This document shows positions 22,310 to 33,606 of a stretch of 64,000 nucleotides of DNA, in pieces. Origin of the DNA: Vigna angularis (taxonomy: Eukaryota; Streptophyta; Magnoliopsida; Fabales; Fabaceae); assembly GCF_016808095.1 (NCBI RefSeq), contig NC_068971.1, positions 33,279,631 to 33,343,630 on the forward strand. The letters are read 5' to 3'. Every line of letters begins with the position of its first letter. The first letter of the stretch is position 1. The translations under genes and the position numbers were made by a program. A model generated the notes under the pieces. It did no database searches and was not told the origin of the DNA. It was given only the letters and a program-made list of their open reading frames with translations.

Positions 22310-23344
22310 GATACCTTACTCTCATTTTAAATTTGCATGCTTTGATGTAAGTTGGACATTGTAAAATTTACAGAAGAAATATCTTAAGATATATATTTCT
22401 TTTATATTTTATTTTACCGTTATCGGTGTCTCTCCTTAATGAGAAAAAAGTCAAAAGAAAAAGTTTTAAATTACATATAAAATAGGTTATGCTTAATATA
22501 TGATTGTGTTTACTTGACTTAAGTTATTATGTTTACTCCTTTATTATGAATCATTAATAAATAATATAAGTTTTATTATAATTGTGATTATTTTAATTAT
22601 CTATTGTGAATTTCTTAATTGACTCAATAAGTAAAATTAATTTTATTTTTAACTTTTTGTGGATATAAAATCGTATTTATTATTAACAATTATAATTTTA
22701 TTTTCTCTAGTGTAATCTCGAGTTAAATAATAACGAATTCGTATAAGAAAAAAATAAAGAGGAATTTGAAACGTCGTAAAAATATACTATCATTGCTCAA
22801 CTTGATTTATAAATATTGACGAGAAAGTGAGAATAAGAAAATAACATTTTTCTATCACTACATAGCAACTTATATGATATCTTTTCTTTTATATCGCTTA
22901 CTCGTTTTTGCAAATATGAATTTTATGCAAAATTTCATCATTTTTTATATAGTTATTTTATTTTGGTTATGTTTCACATGTTATTTAAGATAGTTTTTTT
23001 ATTTTTTTTGGTTAAAATTTCATATTTAGTTGAAAATAAAAATACTAATTTTTTTTTTAAATTGTAATATAAAACAAAACTTAGGTAGACTGTATTCAAT
23101 ATTTAATATTTTTTTCATAAAAATGAAAATTGGCGGTTTTAGAGATTGAAAAACGTAAAACTAAAATTTAAAAATAGAACTAAAAATAAAAAACCAAATA
23201 AAGAAATATCAAAACATATCAATGCACCATTTTATAAATGTAAAATTTTCAACACATCCTCTCTCATTCATGTATAAACATCTCAAATGTTGGTTATACA
23301 TTAATGAATACATTTTGGATACATCTTGAATATTGGATGATACA
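22310..23344. other. GIR-like 3' flank and AT-rich spacer
   Basis: Downstream of the stop codon, A/T-rich 3'-UTR-like DNA with several AATAAA-like strings; the poly(A) site cannot be fixed by eye. Nothing else recognised. Confidence 0.4.
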
Positions 23345-23550
23345 TTAATGGATAGTCCGATAATGAATAGAATAATAAACCCAACAAACAAAAATTTCGC
23401 TAAGATAGACTCAAACTCATAACTCTAATACAATGTGAAAAAATATATTTTAAGCGTAACTTAATCTCATAAAATTGACTTGTAATTAAGGTAAGGTTTG
23501 CACCTACTTTTATATATATAGTAAATTAGTTTAATCTGTAGTCGATGTGA
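23345..23550 (-). mobile_element. Decayed TRIM-like fragment
   Basis: Shares text with the TRIM at 55333-55703: a GTCCGATAA block, CCCAACAAACAAAAATTTCGC, TAAGATAGACTCAAACTCA, then ACTTGTAATTAAGGTAAGG, TTTGCACCTACTTTTA and GTCGATGTG. Diverged, with no intact termini. Confidence 0.55.
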
Positions 23551-24063
23551 GTAACAGTTAACATCCAAGTTTGACCAAGTAACTTATTCAATCAATGGAC
23601 CAAATTAAATGTTAATATCATTCAATCTAGTCCTTATTTAATTATCAATCAATATTTAATAGAATCCTAATTTGAGTTATAAAATTAGAAATACAAATTA
23701 ATATCACAAAGGAAAAAACAAAAATTAGAGAAGATAAGAACAAACTTAGAGCAAAGAACCATCATCGCAATAACTCAATTCATGTTGTTTGATCTTAATT
23801 TCGTGAAGTAAATTAGAAAATTAAGAAAAGATGAAAATAGTTAAAGAAGGAGAAAAACTAAAACCCTAAAAATAGTGAGCAATTGATTTTGTCTTTTATT
23901 TTAGGCAAAATTAGGCCTGTAATAGGCTTTGACCTAAAACTCAATTTTACAAAACTTTGAAGCAATTATGGGCTCAATTCGTGCTCTAATAAGGTTTAGA
24001 AGTCCAATAAAAAAACATGCATATTCACAGGGTTCATTTATATCAAATTTGCCTCAACTTCTA
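23551..24063. other. AT-rich spacer
   Basis: No supported gene. The open frame 23968-24162 runs into the fold-back element and is not coding. Confidence 0.4.
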
Positions 24064-24072
24064 AAAATCATA

Positions 24073-24388
24073 GGCTTAATATCCTATTTTGTCCCCAGTT
24101 TCGCTCAAAAATGTCAAATTAGTCCATCCTTTAAAAAGTGCGTCAATTACGTCCTTACTTAATAAAATTTATATCAATGAAATCCCTTCCGTTAAATCCG
24201 TACAAACGGCGTTAATTATTTTTCTCTCTCTTCTACTTTAATAATTAACGCCGTTTGTACGGATTTAACGGAAAGGGATTTCATTGATATAAATTTTATT
24301 AAGTAAGGACGTAATTGACGCACTTTTTAAAGGATGGACTAATTTGACATTTTCGAGCGAAACTGGGGATAAAATAGGGTATTAAGCC
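24073..24388. mobile_element. Fold-back MITE of MULE type
   Basis: A 316-bp near-perfect inverted repeat: arms of about 150 bp (24073-24223 and 24238-24388) around a short CT-rich loop. It starts GGCTTAATATCC and ends GGGTATTAAGCC. A perfect 9-bp duplication AAAATCATA flanks it (24064-24072; 24389-24397). The inner arm text AACGCCGTTTGTACGGATTT and TTAACGGAAAGGG is related to the Pack-MULE at 14861-15987, suggesting a deletion derivative of that family. Confidence 0.93.
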
Positions 24389-24397
24389 AAAATCATA

Positions 24398-25019
24398 AAA
24401 GATAACAAAGAAGTACAAATCCAACAATCTATATGTTCATTTTAAAGTCCTAAAAGTTTAGAATCCAATGCAACTAGAATAAAAAAAATTGTCTCCAAAA
24501 AATTTTATGACTGAAATAATGAATAAGATGAGTTAAACATATAAAATTAAAGCATTTATTCTTAATAAATCTAACTTATTACTAATGATACAAAATGAAA
24601 ATAAGACAAATTAAAAATGCATTCCAAATAAGATTATGATAGACATAACTATGAACTTTGACATCTCATGCTCACACTCCAAATCCATCAATCATTTGTC
24701 ATCAGGAAAATTTATTAAGAAAATTAAATTAAATTAAAGAATACAAAGCATGGGAACCACACTAAATCTATGATAAAAATTGAAACATAGGCAAACTATA
24801 CATATTATGAATAAAAATCTAAATAAATACATGGAAGTAAAACATTAAATCACTTATATTGTTTTTTATGAATTAAAACTAAATTAGTTAACTTATCATT
24901 ATAATGATTTCTTTCACGAAAAATATAAGAAACTTTGAAAAAAAAAAGTGCATTCAATGCATATTAAAACTATAAATAGGACATCAAAACCAATTGTCCA
25001 AAAGAAAATTCTCCAAAAT
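24398..25019. other. AT-rich spacer
   Basis: No supported feature; it may include the broken 5' side of the copia element that becomes recognisable from 25020. Confidence 0.4.
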
Positions 25020-25700
25020 AAAGGAGTAGGAAGAGTATAGTTCAAGCTCTTCATCATGCTCTAGATCAAGCATTAACGACTTAATGAGTAAGCAAATATT
25101 TGTTTAACGTGAACAACAGTATTGCTGGAAGCCAAGTAATTATCTTTAGCGATTTTGATAATTATGAAGATATAGATCTTGATGAAGATGAATTATAAGA
25201 TAGATATAGGGAATTATTGCTAGAGTAAAAAAAACTAGATCTCGCTCATAAGAAATTAAAAATTGATTTTAAAGAATTAAAATCAAAATTTGAAAATATG
25301 CTAGAAGAAAATGAAATTTTGAAAAACAAAATTTCCTATTTAGAAAAAGGAAAATTTGTTAGTAGTAATGAATGTACATCTTGCATAAATTTGAAGAAAT
25401 TAACATAAACAACCAAAGGAGAATGTAGTAAAAGCTTTATAGAAATAAAAAAGGATGTTAAAAGTAGGTATGCTACTAAATTTAAGAATAAAACTAAAAG
25501 AACTTGTAGAGTTTGGGTATAAGAAGGAATTACTTATTATAGGAACCCAATAGGAACCCAAATGTTGTTATTTGTTTCTATTGCATAAGAAAGGGTCATA
25601 CATCAAATAAATGTAGAATAAAATATTATAGTGTTCCAAATGGAAAATATACATGGATTCCTATTGTAAAATAACATGTTTCTAACTTCAAAGGACCCAA
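25020..25700 (+). pseudogene. Ty1/copia (SIRE-like) gag C-terminal relic
   Basis: Broken frame with a coiled-coil-like stretch (LKIDFKELKSKFENMLEENE, ILKNKISYLEKGKF, then CTSCINLKKL) followed at 25573-25614 by a CCHC zinc knuckle, CFYCIRKGHTSNKC, and RIKYYSVPNGKYTWIPIVK. This order (long coiled coil, knuckle, KYxWxPIVK, then SNFKGPK) is the gag C terminus of SIRE/Maximus-type copia elements. Stop codons interrupt it. Protease, integrase, RT and RNase H are missing: the sequence passes almost directly to 3' noncoding DNA, so pol was deleted. Confidence 0.8.
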
Positions 25701-26163
25701 ATAAGTATTTTTGAGGACTAAAATATTATTTTTCTATTTTTTTAGGTTATTTCAAAATTAAGAAAAAGTTTTTGAGTGTACACCAAAACTTGGTAAAGTA
25801 TGGATGATCAAATTAAGGAGGAGTTTTTAACATGAAAGAAAATTTTGACAATTATTTTTTTTTTTTTGGAATTTTCTATGTTTTGTATTATGCTTCCTGT
25901 TTTCAATTAATACAAATTTGCTTTGTTATTTATTTTGTTTATGGCTTATATTTAGGGGGAGTATTATCTTTAGGGGGAGTTAATTCTTGTACAACTTTTT
26001 TTATAATGATAAAAAAGAGGGAGAAATATTTTGTTTAACGACTTTAAAATGTTTATCTCTTTTCTACTAATGTTCTCTCTTCTTTAAGTTGTGTATGAGT
26101 ACAGGTTATTACAAAAGCCTTTAAACCAAAGGAATTTTTGATCATCATCAAAAAATGGGAGAT
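25701..26163 (+). other. Copia 3' untranslated region with polypurine tracts
   Basis: Contains repeated TTTAGGGGGAGT (25953-25980), a purine run AAAAAAGAGGGAGAAA, and at 26147-26161 an A-rich AAAAAATGGGAGAT tract directly before the LTR start, the expected PPT. The frame 25832-26038 is not a recognisable protein. Confidence 0.6.
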
Positions 26164-29100
26164 TGTTAGCAAAAAGATGAAGCACAAAAGTTTTGATGAT
26201 ACCTAAATCAAGTCTCAAGTTCTCACTTTACAAGAAGACCTTTATAAAGATTTGTATTATGTGTTAAAGCTTTTATAATAAGTAGTTTATGTATATGACT
26301 TAGTGATTTGTTTGATTCCATGTAATTTATGCTTTAAATTTCATTTTGGAGTCAAAAAGTTATACAATAATCGATTAGTTACTTAAGATAATCGATTATC
26401 ATAGATAAGTTTTTCAAAATACTAAAAAAACTCTAGTTTGGTCTTTGAAATAATCGATTACTAAAGAATGATAATTGATTATCCATAATCGATTATCACT
26501 TGCAATAATCAATTATCATGACTAGCTGTTGGACTTTCTGAGCACGTTTTTTACCGTTGTACATTCATTAAATGCATAATCGATTACTGATACGACTGTC
26601 GCGGTCATACAAATTTGATTGCACGAAATTAAATGCAGTATATCTAGGAAGTGACTCTTAGGTCGTCTCTCAAGGACCAATTTTGGTGGTTCAGTCTTAT
26701 ATCAGTCACGAAAAGGGGGGAGTTTTGTAAATGGTTTGTATGCGGGAAAATTAAATTAAAATTTAAAACCACATTGCAGGTAAATGCAGTGAATAAATAA
26801 AGTACAAAATAACGTAAATTGCAAAACTAAATAAAAAGTGCTGAAATAAAATTCAAAACAGTAAAACGGTAATTAAATTGCAGGAACAGTAATTGTGTAG
26901 AAAATGGTAAATGAAAATAAAATTCAACGAACATTGATTGAAAAATGCAAACTAAAAAAATACAATTAAAATTCAACTCTAGAAATTGGAATTTGAATCA
27001 AACACAAAACCTCCCCAGAGGGGAGGAGGAAGCAAGAACGTAAACTTTGCACTCCTAACTCTACTCCTAAAATCTAATACTAAAATCTACTTCCTTCTAC
27101 TTCTCTGCTGCCCATTTTATAGTCAAAATTCTGAACCAAGTGTACCCCTCTTCCTTTCTCGTGAGCATACCACTTAAAATGCAAAAAAGAATAATTATTC
27201 ATTTTTGTATTAAGTGACAACTTCTTCCAGCAGACCATGCACCCACTTACGTGACTTTTATTTCCCTCCAACACCACTTCTTTTTTGTCTTTTTCTCCAT
27301 CTTTATTCAATCCATTATTCAGCACTTCATGGACGTAGCAAGAGGAAGCATGGGCCCTCCATTCTCATCACCAATGGCTATTGTCTTCTCTTCCATGTGA
27401 TGCTGCAGCTTTTCCTTGCTGCCGGACGTAGCACACCAACATTGGAACATTTCTTTGCTGCTATGGACCGTGATGTGGTGCTAGACCAGCTTCTTCTTCT
27501 TGCTCAACTGCTCCCCTTGGATGGCTGCTTTCCCTTCTTCAATCACCATGCGCCGAGACACCCTCTTCTTGTTGGATGTGTTGAGCTTGCTGCTATCCGA
27601 GAAGCCACTGCTGTCTGGACGTTGCTGGAACAGTTGGGACGTCATCCATTCTCCATGTGGCCGTGAAGTGTGTGTGCCTTCTGCTGGATGCTTGCTGAAC
27701 GTGAAGGCTTCCTCTTGGTGGCTGCTGGACGTGCTGGACTGCTCCTTCCAGCTTCAACGTGCACCTCTCCAAGATGGCTGCCTCCTTGCTTGCCGTGACA
27801 TAAATGCTCCAGCTCCATTCACTTCTTCTTGCACGCAACAGGACCAACCCCGTGAGCTCTTTAGGAAGCCATGCTTGTCTCTTTTGGAATGAAAATGAGT
27901 GACAAGGTGGGTCAGATTTCACCCAACAAAGCCATGACCTTCATAATTGGTGGCTCCCATTTTTATTCTAGGAATAATGGATTTTGACCTTTTTACACTC
28001 CAACAAATTTAGCTGCATTTTGGAGTTCCTATGACCGAGAATATGACCCAAATGGTAGACCCCTCCATAATATGTTGTCTCCTCTTTTTGGAAATGCTAA
28101 AAGGAATGAAGGAGCTGTAACTCTTCAACAAATTCAGATTTTCAAGTGGTGGCCCCTTCTCCAATTGTTTCTAATTAAATTCTTTTGCATGAAATTAAAT
28201 TTCCGTGTGCATGTGGCTACTTCCAAAACATGGTGGCCCCTTTCTCTTTTATGCCAATAATGCTTAAGCCATTCAAAACAGCAAAATCAATCCATGATAA
28301 AAACCGTGAGCATTCTTTTGCTTAAATGTGATCCATTTCTTCCATTTACAAAGCAAGAAAGTAGATTCCTTGGCTGGTTGCTTAAGCTTAAGGCCGTGTG
28401 GTTCTCTCCAATTAATGACCAATTTTACTTCTACAAATTCAACAAAAATATTTCATCACAGACAACACACAGATTAAATCACTACAGTGCAGCTTCTTTC
28501 CAAACACAGTGTGTGAATGTTCTTCTAAACGTCTCAATTTGTATTTCCAAAATTTCCCTTGTAATTACTAATGCAAATAATCAACTCAAATAATTCAAAT
28601 TGAATGAAATTAGAATTTCTGGTCAAATTAAGTACAAATAGTAAAAACAGGAAAATACCGGACATTATGCACAATTCCCTAATTAATTCTAGCACAATAA
28701 ACCAAGTGAAGTGAGCAAAATATTGATTCATCAATTACCTTATTAAGATAATCAATTATTACGCGAGAACAGGCTAGACACGAATTTTTGGAGGTGTCCT
28801 TGAGTGAGGTCTTTATAAAGATGTTTTAGACTCTCATTCTAACACACAACTGAATGTTTTTTAATGAATTAAAGTGTGACCTAAGGTTTGTGTAACTCTT
28901 ATGTTTTGACTTTGAGAACTTGGTGTTGGCAAAAGCGAGAACATTCACTAGGAGTGTGATTGAATGTTTTTGTTGTTGTTGACTGAAGCTTGTCATCCTT
29001 TATGAAGATTCAAAGGAAGTGTTTATCCTTCGTGAGACATTCGAAGGAGGTATTCATCCCTTGTGGTCTTCATGGAATATGAGTATTATCTCTTAAGGTA

Positions 29101-29411
29101 ACAAGAGAAGTGTTTCTAAATCCTTAAACTTGTTTTTCTGTGTGATTGTAACAATTTATTGGTTTTGTGATAGTGGAAAGTTAATATTTGTTTGGGATTA
29201 GCAACTAGACGTCGAATCATTGTGATTTGAACCAGTATAAAACTACTTGTGCAAATTTTTCTTTCCTTACACCCTTTATTGTTATTCAGATTATCTATTA
29301 AGAAAGTTTAAAAAGAGAAGAAAAATTATTTTAAAACACAAGAAATCAATTCACCCCATCATCTTGATTTTTTTTCCAAACACACAAACATTTTGTTACA
29401 CTGCTCTAACA
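26164..29411 (+). mobile_element. 3' LTR of the copia relic, interrupted by another LTR
   Basis: The LTR starts TGTTAG and ends CTAACA, perfect inverted termini. Removing the 2151 bp of nested insertion plus duplicated target leaves about 1097 bp. A cluster of ATAATCGATTA-type palindromic motifs lies at 26370-26590. The 3' half carries GAACCAGTATAAAAC, similar in kind to the other copia LTRs in the window. No 5' LTR of this copy is visible upstream. Confidence 0.75.
26588..28733 (-). mobile_element. Ty3/gypsy (Athila/Tat-like) solo LTR nested in the copia LTR
   Basis: A 2146-bp insertion starting TGATACGACTG and ending TTGATTCATCA, flanked by the 5-bp duplication ATTAC (26583-26587; 28734-28738). 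The left end contains TAGGTCGTCTCTCAAGGACC, text typical of the inner LTR end of Athila/Tat-type elements in reverse, and a minus-strand TATA box (CTATAAAATGGGC) lies near 27110-27122. No PBS, PPT or coding domain is present. The GC-richer centre (27300-27900) gives several open frames (27214-27666, 27500-27892 +; 27593-27922 -) that I regard as chance. Confidence 0.8.
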
Positions 29412-32400
29412 CTTAGAAGAGATATACTTGCTCAAAAATAATGTTCAACACAATATCTTTTATTTATATAAAGAGAAATAGAGAAGGACGTGAGAGAGAG
29501 ACAAATAGTTTTATTGAGATATATAAAAAGAACAATTGGTCTTAACAGTATAAATGCTAACAACATGATTTCAAATGAAATCACACAAAAATATATCTAT
29601 CAAATATACTTGCACTCTTTTTGTTTTAACCCCAATATCTTGATTAACCTTTGTCAAAATGTTGATTTCTTGAAAAAACAAAAGCAAATTGAGGATATAT
29701 TTTTGGGAAGTTTTAAATATTACATTATCAAGAACATAAATATTATTTCTCAGAAGAATACATAACAATAACCATTTCTACGAGAACCTCTATAAACACT
29801 AAGCTAATAAAAGATCAAAATAAAGAAACTTCATATTATATCCTTTGATCTATTTGTGAGAAACAATTATCTTTCTTTTATCAAACATGCTTTGTTTTAT
29901 AACCAAAATGAGTACTTAGAATATCAGAGTTCTTAATCTCAAAGGATGTTAAAAAATGATAACTAGAAGTGAGTTATCTACTTGTGATAACTAAAATAAT
30001 TTTTGTTTGCAATCAAGTTTTGATTATTATAACCTATTAAAGTTTATGTTAAGAAAGAACTAGTCCTAGCTATAAAATATGAATGAAGAAATATAACATT
30101 TTGTGTTATTTTACACTGTTATTCAATACATGTTAAATGATCTAGCAATTTGGGAGTAAAAAAAATTAATCTCTGCTTTTTTATACAACTTGTTGGATAT
30201 TTCATACAATAGACTAGCAATTTGTTTTCTTACCTTATCCAATACTTTCTAAACAATTACTTTAGCTATAAAAAAAATACATATTTGAAAAACTAAAACA
30301 AAATAACAACAATATAAGAATATTAAATTTTGTAGTACCTAAAAGTCAAATGATAATTTTTCTTACATATATATATTTTCAAAATAAAGGAAGTACTTTA
30401 TTTTTTATTGTATTTTTTTAAGTTTGTACGTTTTATATATAAGTATTGTATATAACTATTATTACTATGAGAACTAGTGAAAATCATAATAAATTCTTTT
30501 AAAACAAGATAAAAAAAAGTGTAATAAACTTTTTTCAATGTAATTTATATTTAATTTAACTATAAATATTTCAAAAATGGTAAATTTATATGTATATATT
30601 TTTTTTAAAATTCGCTCAACACAAATATAAAAAAATACGCTTATAGTTTAAGTAAACCTGAATAAGATAAGATTAAAAATGTATTTACAAAAGTACATTT
30701 AACAGATGGTTTTACATTAAGGATGAAAAAGGACAATTGATAATATTTAGTTGTTTGTTATTTATAAAGTGTGAAAATTACTTTTTATTGGTTAGGTTGT
30801 GTATACACACTCTTTTCTTTTAAATCACTTAATCAATTCTACTAGTTAAAGTAAATAAATGATCAAATTTTTCCTAAAATTATCATTACGAAGATATTAT
30901 ATAAATGTGATTTATTTTATTGTATTATTGTTGTAATCATAATGTCACAAAGATAAATTATTGACTCATTTTTTTTCTTCTAATAAGGTATTCATTAAGG
31001 GTGTGTTTACTTGAGGGAGAGGAATTGGGGGAGAGTGAGTGGATGAATTTAAAGGTGAATTAATTGTTGTTTCTTTGAGTGAATTTAGAGGTAAATGAGA
31101 GTGAATTTAGAAGTAAAGTTGATGAGAATTAGTGTATAATTTTATTGATGTGACAAATAAAAAAAATTTGTTTAATTGATAGAAATTGAAGATTATCAAA
31201 ATACCCCTAGTTATTAAAGTAATATAAAATTATATTTATTAATAATATATTTATTGATGAAATGAATTTTAAATATTAAAAACAAAAAAAATTAATAAAA
31301 AAATTAAGTAAAGTGAAATTATTTTTTTTAAACTTCACCAACACAAAAAATAATTGCAAATAAACTTCACCCACATAAACCATCATTATATAATATACAC
31401 TTTTGTATTATTTAATCATGTTAATTTTATAAAATTTACTACGTTATCTAATAAAGCTTCAAATTCAAAAACATTTAAAATAATACGACAAGAATTATTA
31501 CAAAAAAAGAAAATTAAATTAAGACTTTTTAAAAGAAAAAAATTACGCATAGATGAATACTTAAATGGTTAACTAAATTAAGATTTCAAAAAAGAAAATT
31601 TTTTTATCTATAACAATTTTATTAGATTTTATATTTGGAAGCGAATACACTTTTATGCATGGAAGACAATGTGTTCAGTTCTCTCTTCTATTATTGCACA
31701 AGGGTAATATAGAAATTTCATTACAAATCGTTTCAAATCTGCACAAAATGAGAAGGAGTGAATTTTTAGTGATCCCGCAAATCATCGCTTTTCAATCCTT
31801 CTAAATCGATGAAAACGAACATGGTATATCTCGTAATTTCATCTTCACAAATATGTTTGAAGAGTACTATCCATAGTACTATCCATGCATGCGAACACAA
31901 CATAAGTAAGATTATATAAATGTAACTTGATTCCAACATGTAATATTTAACTTTATTTTTTCTATCCAACATAAAACTTATGTTTAGATAATTTCTAACT
32001 GTAAATTTGCTAATTTTTTTTTAATATTAAGGATATTATAAAAGATTTGAACGATAAATTAAAAATAAAAATTATCGAGTTAAATATGTTTTAAGTTTTT
32101 AAATTTTGATATGAAATTAAAATTCATTTCTTTAAAAATTTTAAAATTTTAATATAGTTTACCTCCAAACTTTAAAAATAATAAATTTAATTCTTTTAAC
32201 TTAATATCAAATTCATTTATTAATTGACATTGTTATTTCCAATAATTTAAAGAATTTAAATATTAATATAAACTCCTTCCATATATTCAAAAACTTCAAA
32301 GTAATTGGATTTAAAATATTTATATTTATGTACTTTTAAATTTTAAAATTAAAATATATTAAAATATAAAATATAAACAAATTTTAATTTTACATCAAAT

Positions 32401-32742
32401 TTAATAACTAAAACATATTTATCCGAAATTAAATTATATGAACGATGGACTATGATTATATTTTCTAAAAATTAATGTTTAATCACTCTTACATTAAATA
32501 TCCACGCGCATATCGGGACGACAGACACGGTACATTAGCACAAACGTGAATGGAACGCCGAGAGAACCTTCCATTCAAGCCTACTACGGGACATGACATT
32601 TAACAAATTAAACATTGAAGATTAGTTTTCTTGCGAAGTTTCTCGTTGAATCCGCGCACAAATACATCGATAAAACCTAAGATCGCATCAAATTTTCATT
32701 CCAACGTTAAAATTTTTCTAAACCCCAAAAAATCAGAAAACA
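29412..32742. other. Long AT-rich intergenic stretch
   Basis: Extremely AT-rich DNA with no supported gene. At about 31000-31100 a G-rich segment (GGGTGTGTTTACTTGAGG, then GGGGGAGAGTGAGTGG) resembles the end of a MITE, but I find no inverted partner. The last 250 bases before 32743 become less AT-rich and probably hold the promoter and 5' UTR of the C2 gene. Confidence 0.5.
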
Positions 32743-33606
32743 ATGGAACCAGATCAAAGATGCATGGAGGTGAAACTCATTTCGTGTAAGGACCTCAGAG
32801 CCTTCAACTTTTTCCAAAAGCTCACAGTTTACGCTACCGTCTTCATCGACAGCGAGGATCCGAAGACGGAAATGACGGAGGAAAGGAAGCAGCGACAGCG
32901 AACCCTAACGCACAGAGAAGGCGACGGCGATGGCACCAACCCCGAATGGAACAACTACGCACGTTTCGATTTGGGGTGGTTATCGCGCTCGCCACGCCAC
33001 TCCGATTATGATGATCTCTTCCTCTGCTTTGAGTTCCGCCACGACGGCGTCATCCTCGGGGACAAAGTCGTCGGCGAATGCCGCGTGGCGTTCTCTGATC
33101 TGATCCGCGATGCTGCCGCCGGCACGGCGAGGTTCGTGAGCTACGAGGTTCGATCCCCCGAGGGAAAGCCCAATGGTATCTTCAATTTCTCGTACAAATT
33201 GATTGGGTTTGGCATTGGGATTGGAAATTGGAGTGGGAGTGTGAGCGGAACGCAATCGTCGCAGTTTCTTGAAGGGAGAATCTCAGGGTACCCTGTTCTG
33301 GCACCGGAGGATTGCGCTTGCGCTTCCAATAGGGTACAATATCCCACGTGCGAAATTGAGAACACGTTCTGCTACCCAGCGGTCGCGATGCCGGTGGGGT
33401 GTCCCGTCTATCCGGCAACTGCTCCACCGCCGCCGGTTATGCTTCCGTCGTACGGAGAGTATAATTTCAATTACCCACAACCACCGCCACCCCCGCAGGT
33501 TGCGTATCCATATCCTCCCCAGCCTCCTCCGGTGCATGCTTACCCTCATTTTGGGCCGGAGCCCCATCCTTGGCTACAAGGCCCATATAGTGAACGCAGG
33601 TGGTAA
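32743..33606 (+). CDS. C2-domain protein with proline-rich tail (SRC2/BAP-like)
   Basis: A 287-residue intronless protein. Residues 7-155 form a plant C2 domain: MEVKLISCKDLRAFNFFQKL, TVYATVFID, then NPEWNNYARFDL, FEFRHDGVILGDKVVGE and a closing GIFNFSYKLIGF strand. The ligand loops keep few acidic residues, so calcium binding may be weak. After a Gly/Ser linker (156-180) comes a Pro/Tyr-rich tail (about 215-285) with PPPPVMLPSYGEYNFNYPQP and YPYPPQPPPVHAYPHF. C2 plus Pro/Tyr tail is the layout of SRC2-like and related calcium-dependent lipid-binding-type proteins, which attach to membranes in cold or defence responses; the role here is inferred. The coding DNA is much more GC-rich than its surroundings. 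The ATG at 32743 lies in a CAATGGAACC context, and the stop is TAA. The many overlapping frames in 32980-33658 are shadows of this gene. Confidence 0.92.
   Translation: MEPDQRCMEVKLISCKDLRAFNFFQKLTVYATVFIDSEDPKTEMTEERKQRQRTLTHREGDGDGTNPEWNNYARFDLGWLSRSPRHSDYDDLFLCFEFRHDGVILGDKVVGECRVAFSDLIRDAAAGTARFVSYEVRSPEGKPNGIFNFSYKLIGFGIGIGNWSGSVSGTQSSQFLEGRISGYPVLAPEDCACASNRVQYPTCEIENTFCYPAVAMPVGCPVYPATAPPPPVMLPSYGEYNFNYPQPPPPPQVAYPYPPQPPPVHAYPHFGPEPHPWLQGPYSERRW

Noticed and set aside
27214..27922. Frames of 109-150 codons as genes
   Set aside because: They sit in the centre of an exactly bounded solo LTR, occur on both strands and contain no domain.
31000..31170. GGGTGTGTTTACTTGAGG as a MITE end
   Set aside because: No inverted partner or target duplication was found within the AT-rich stretch.
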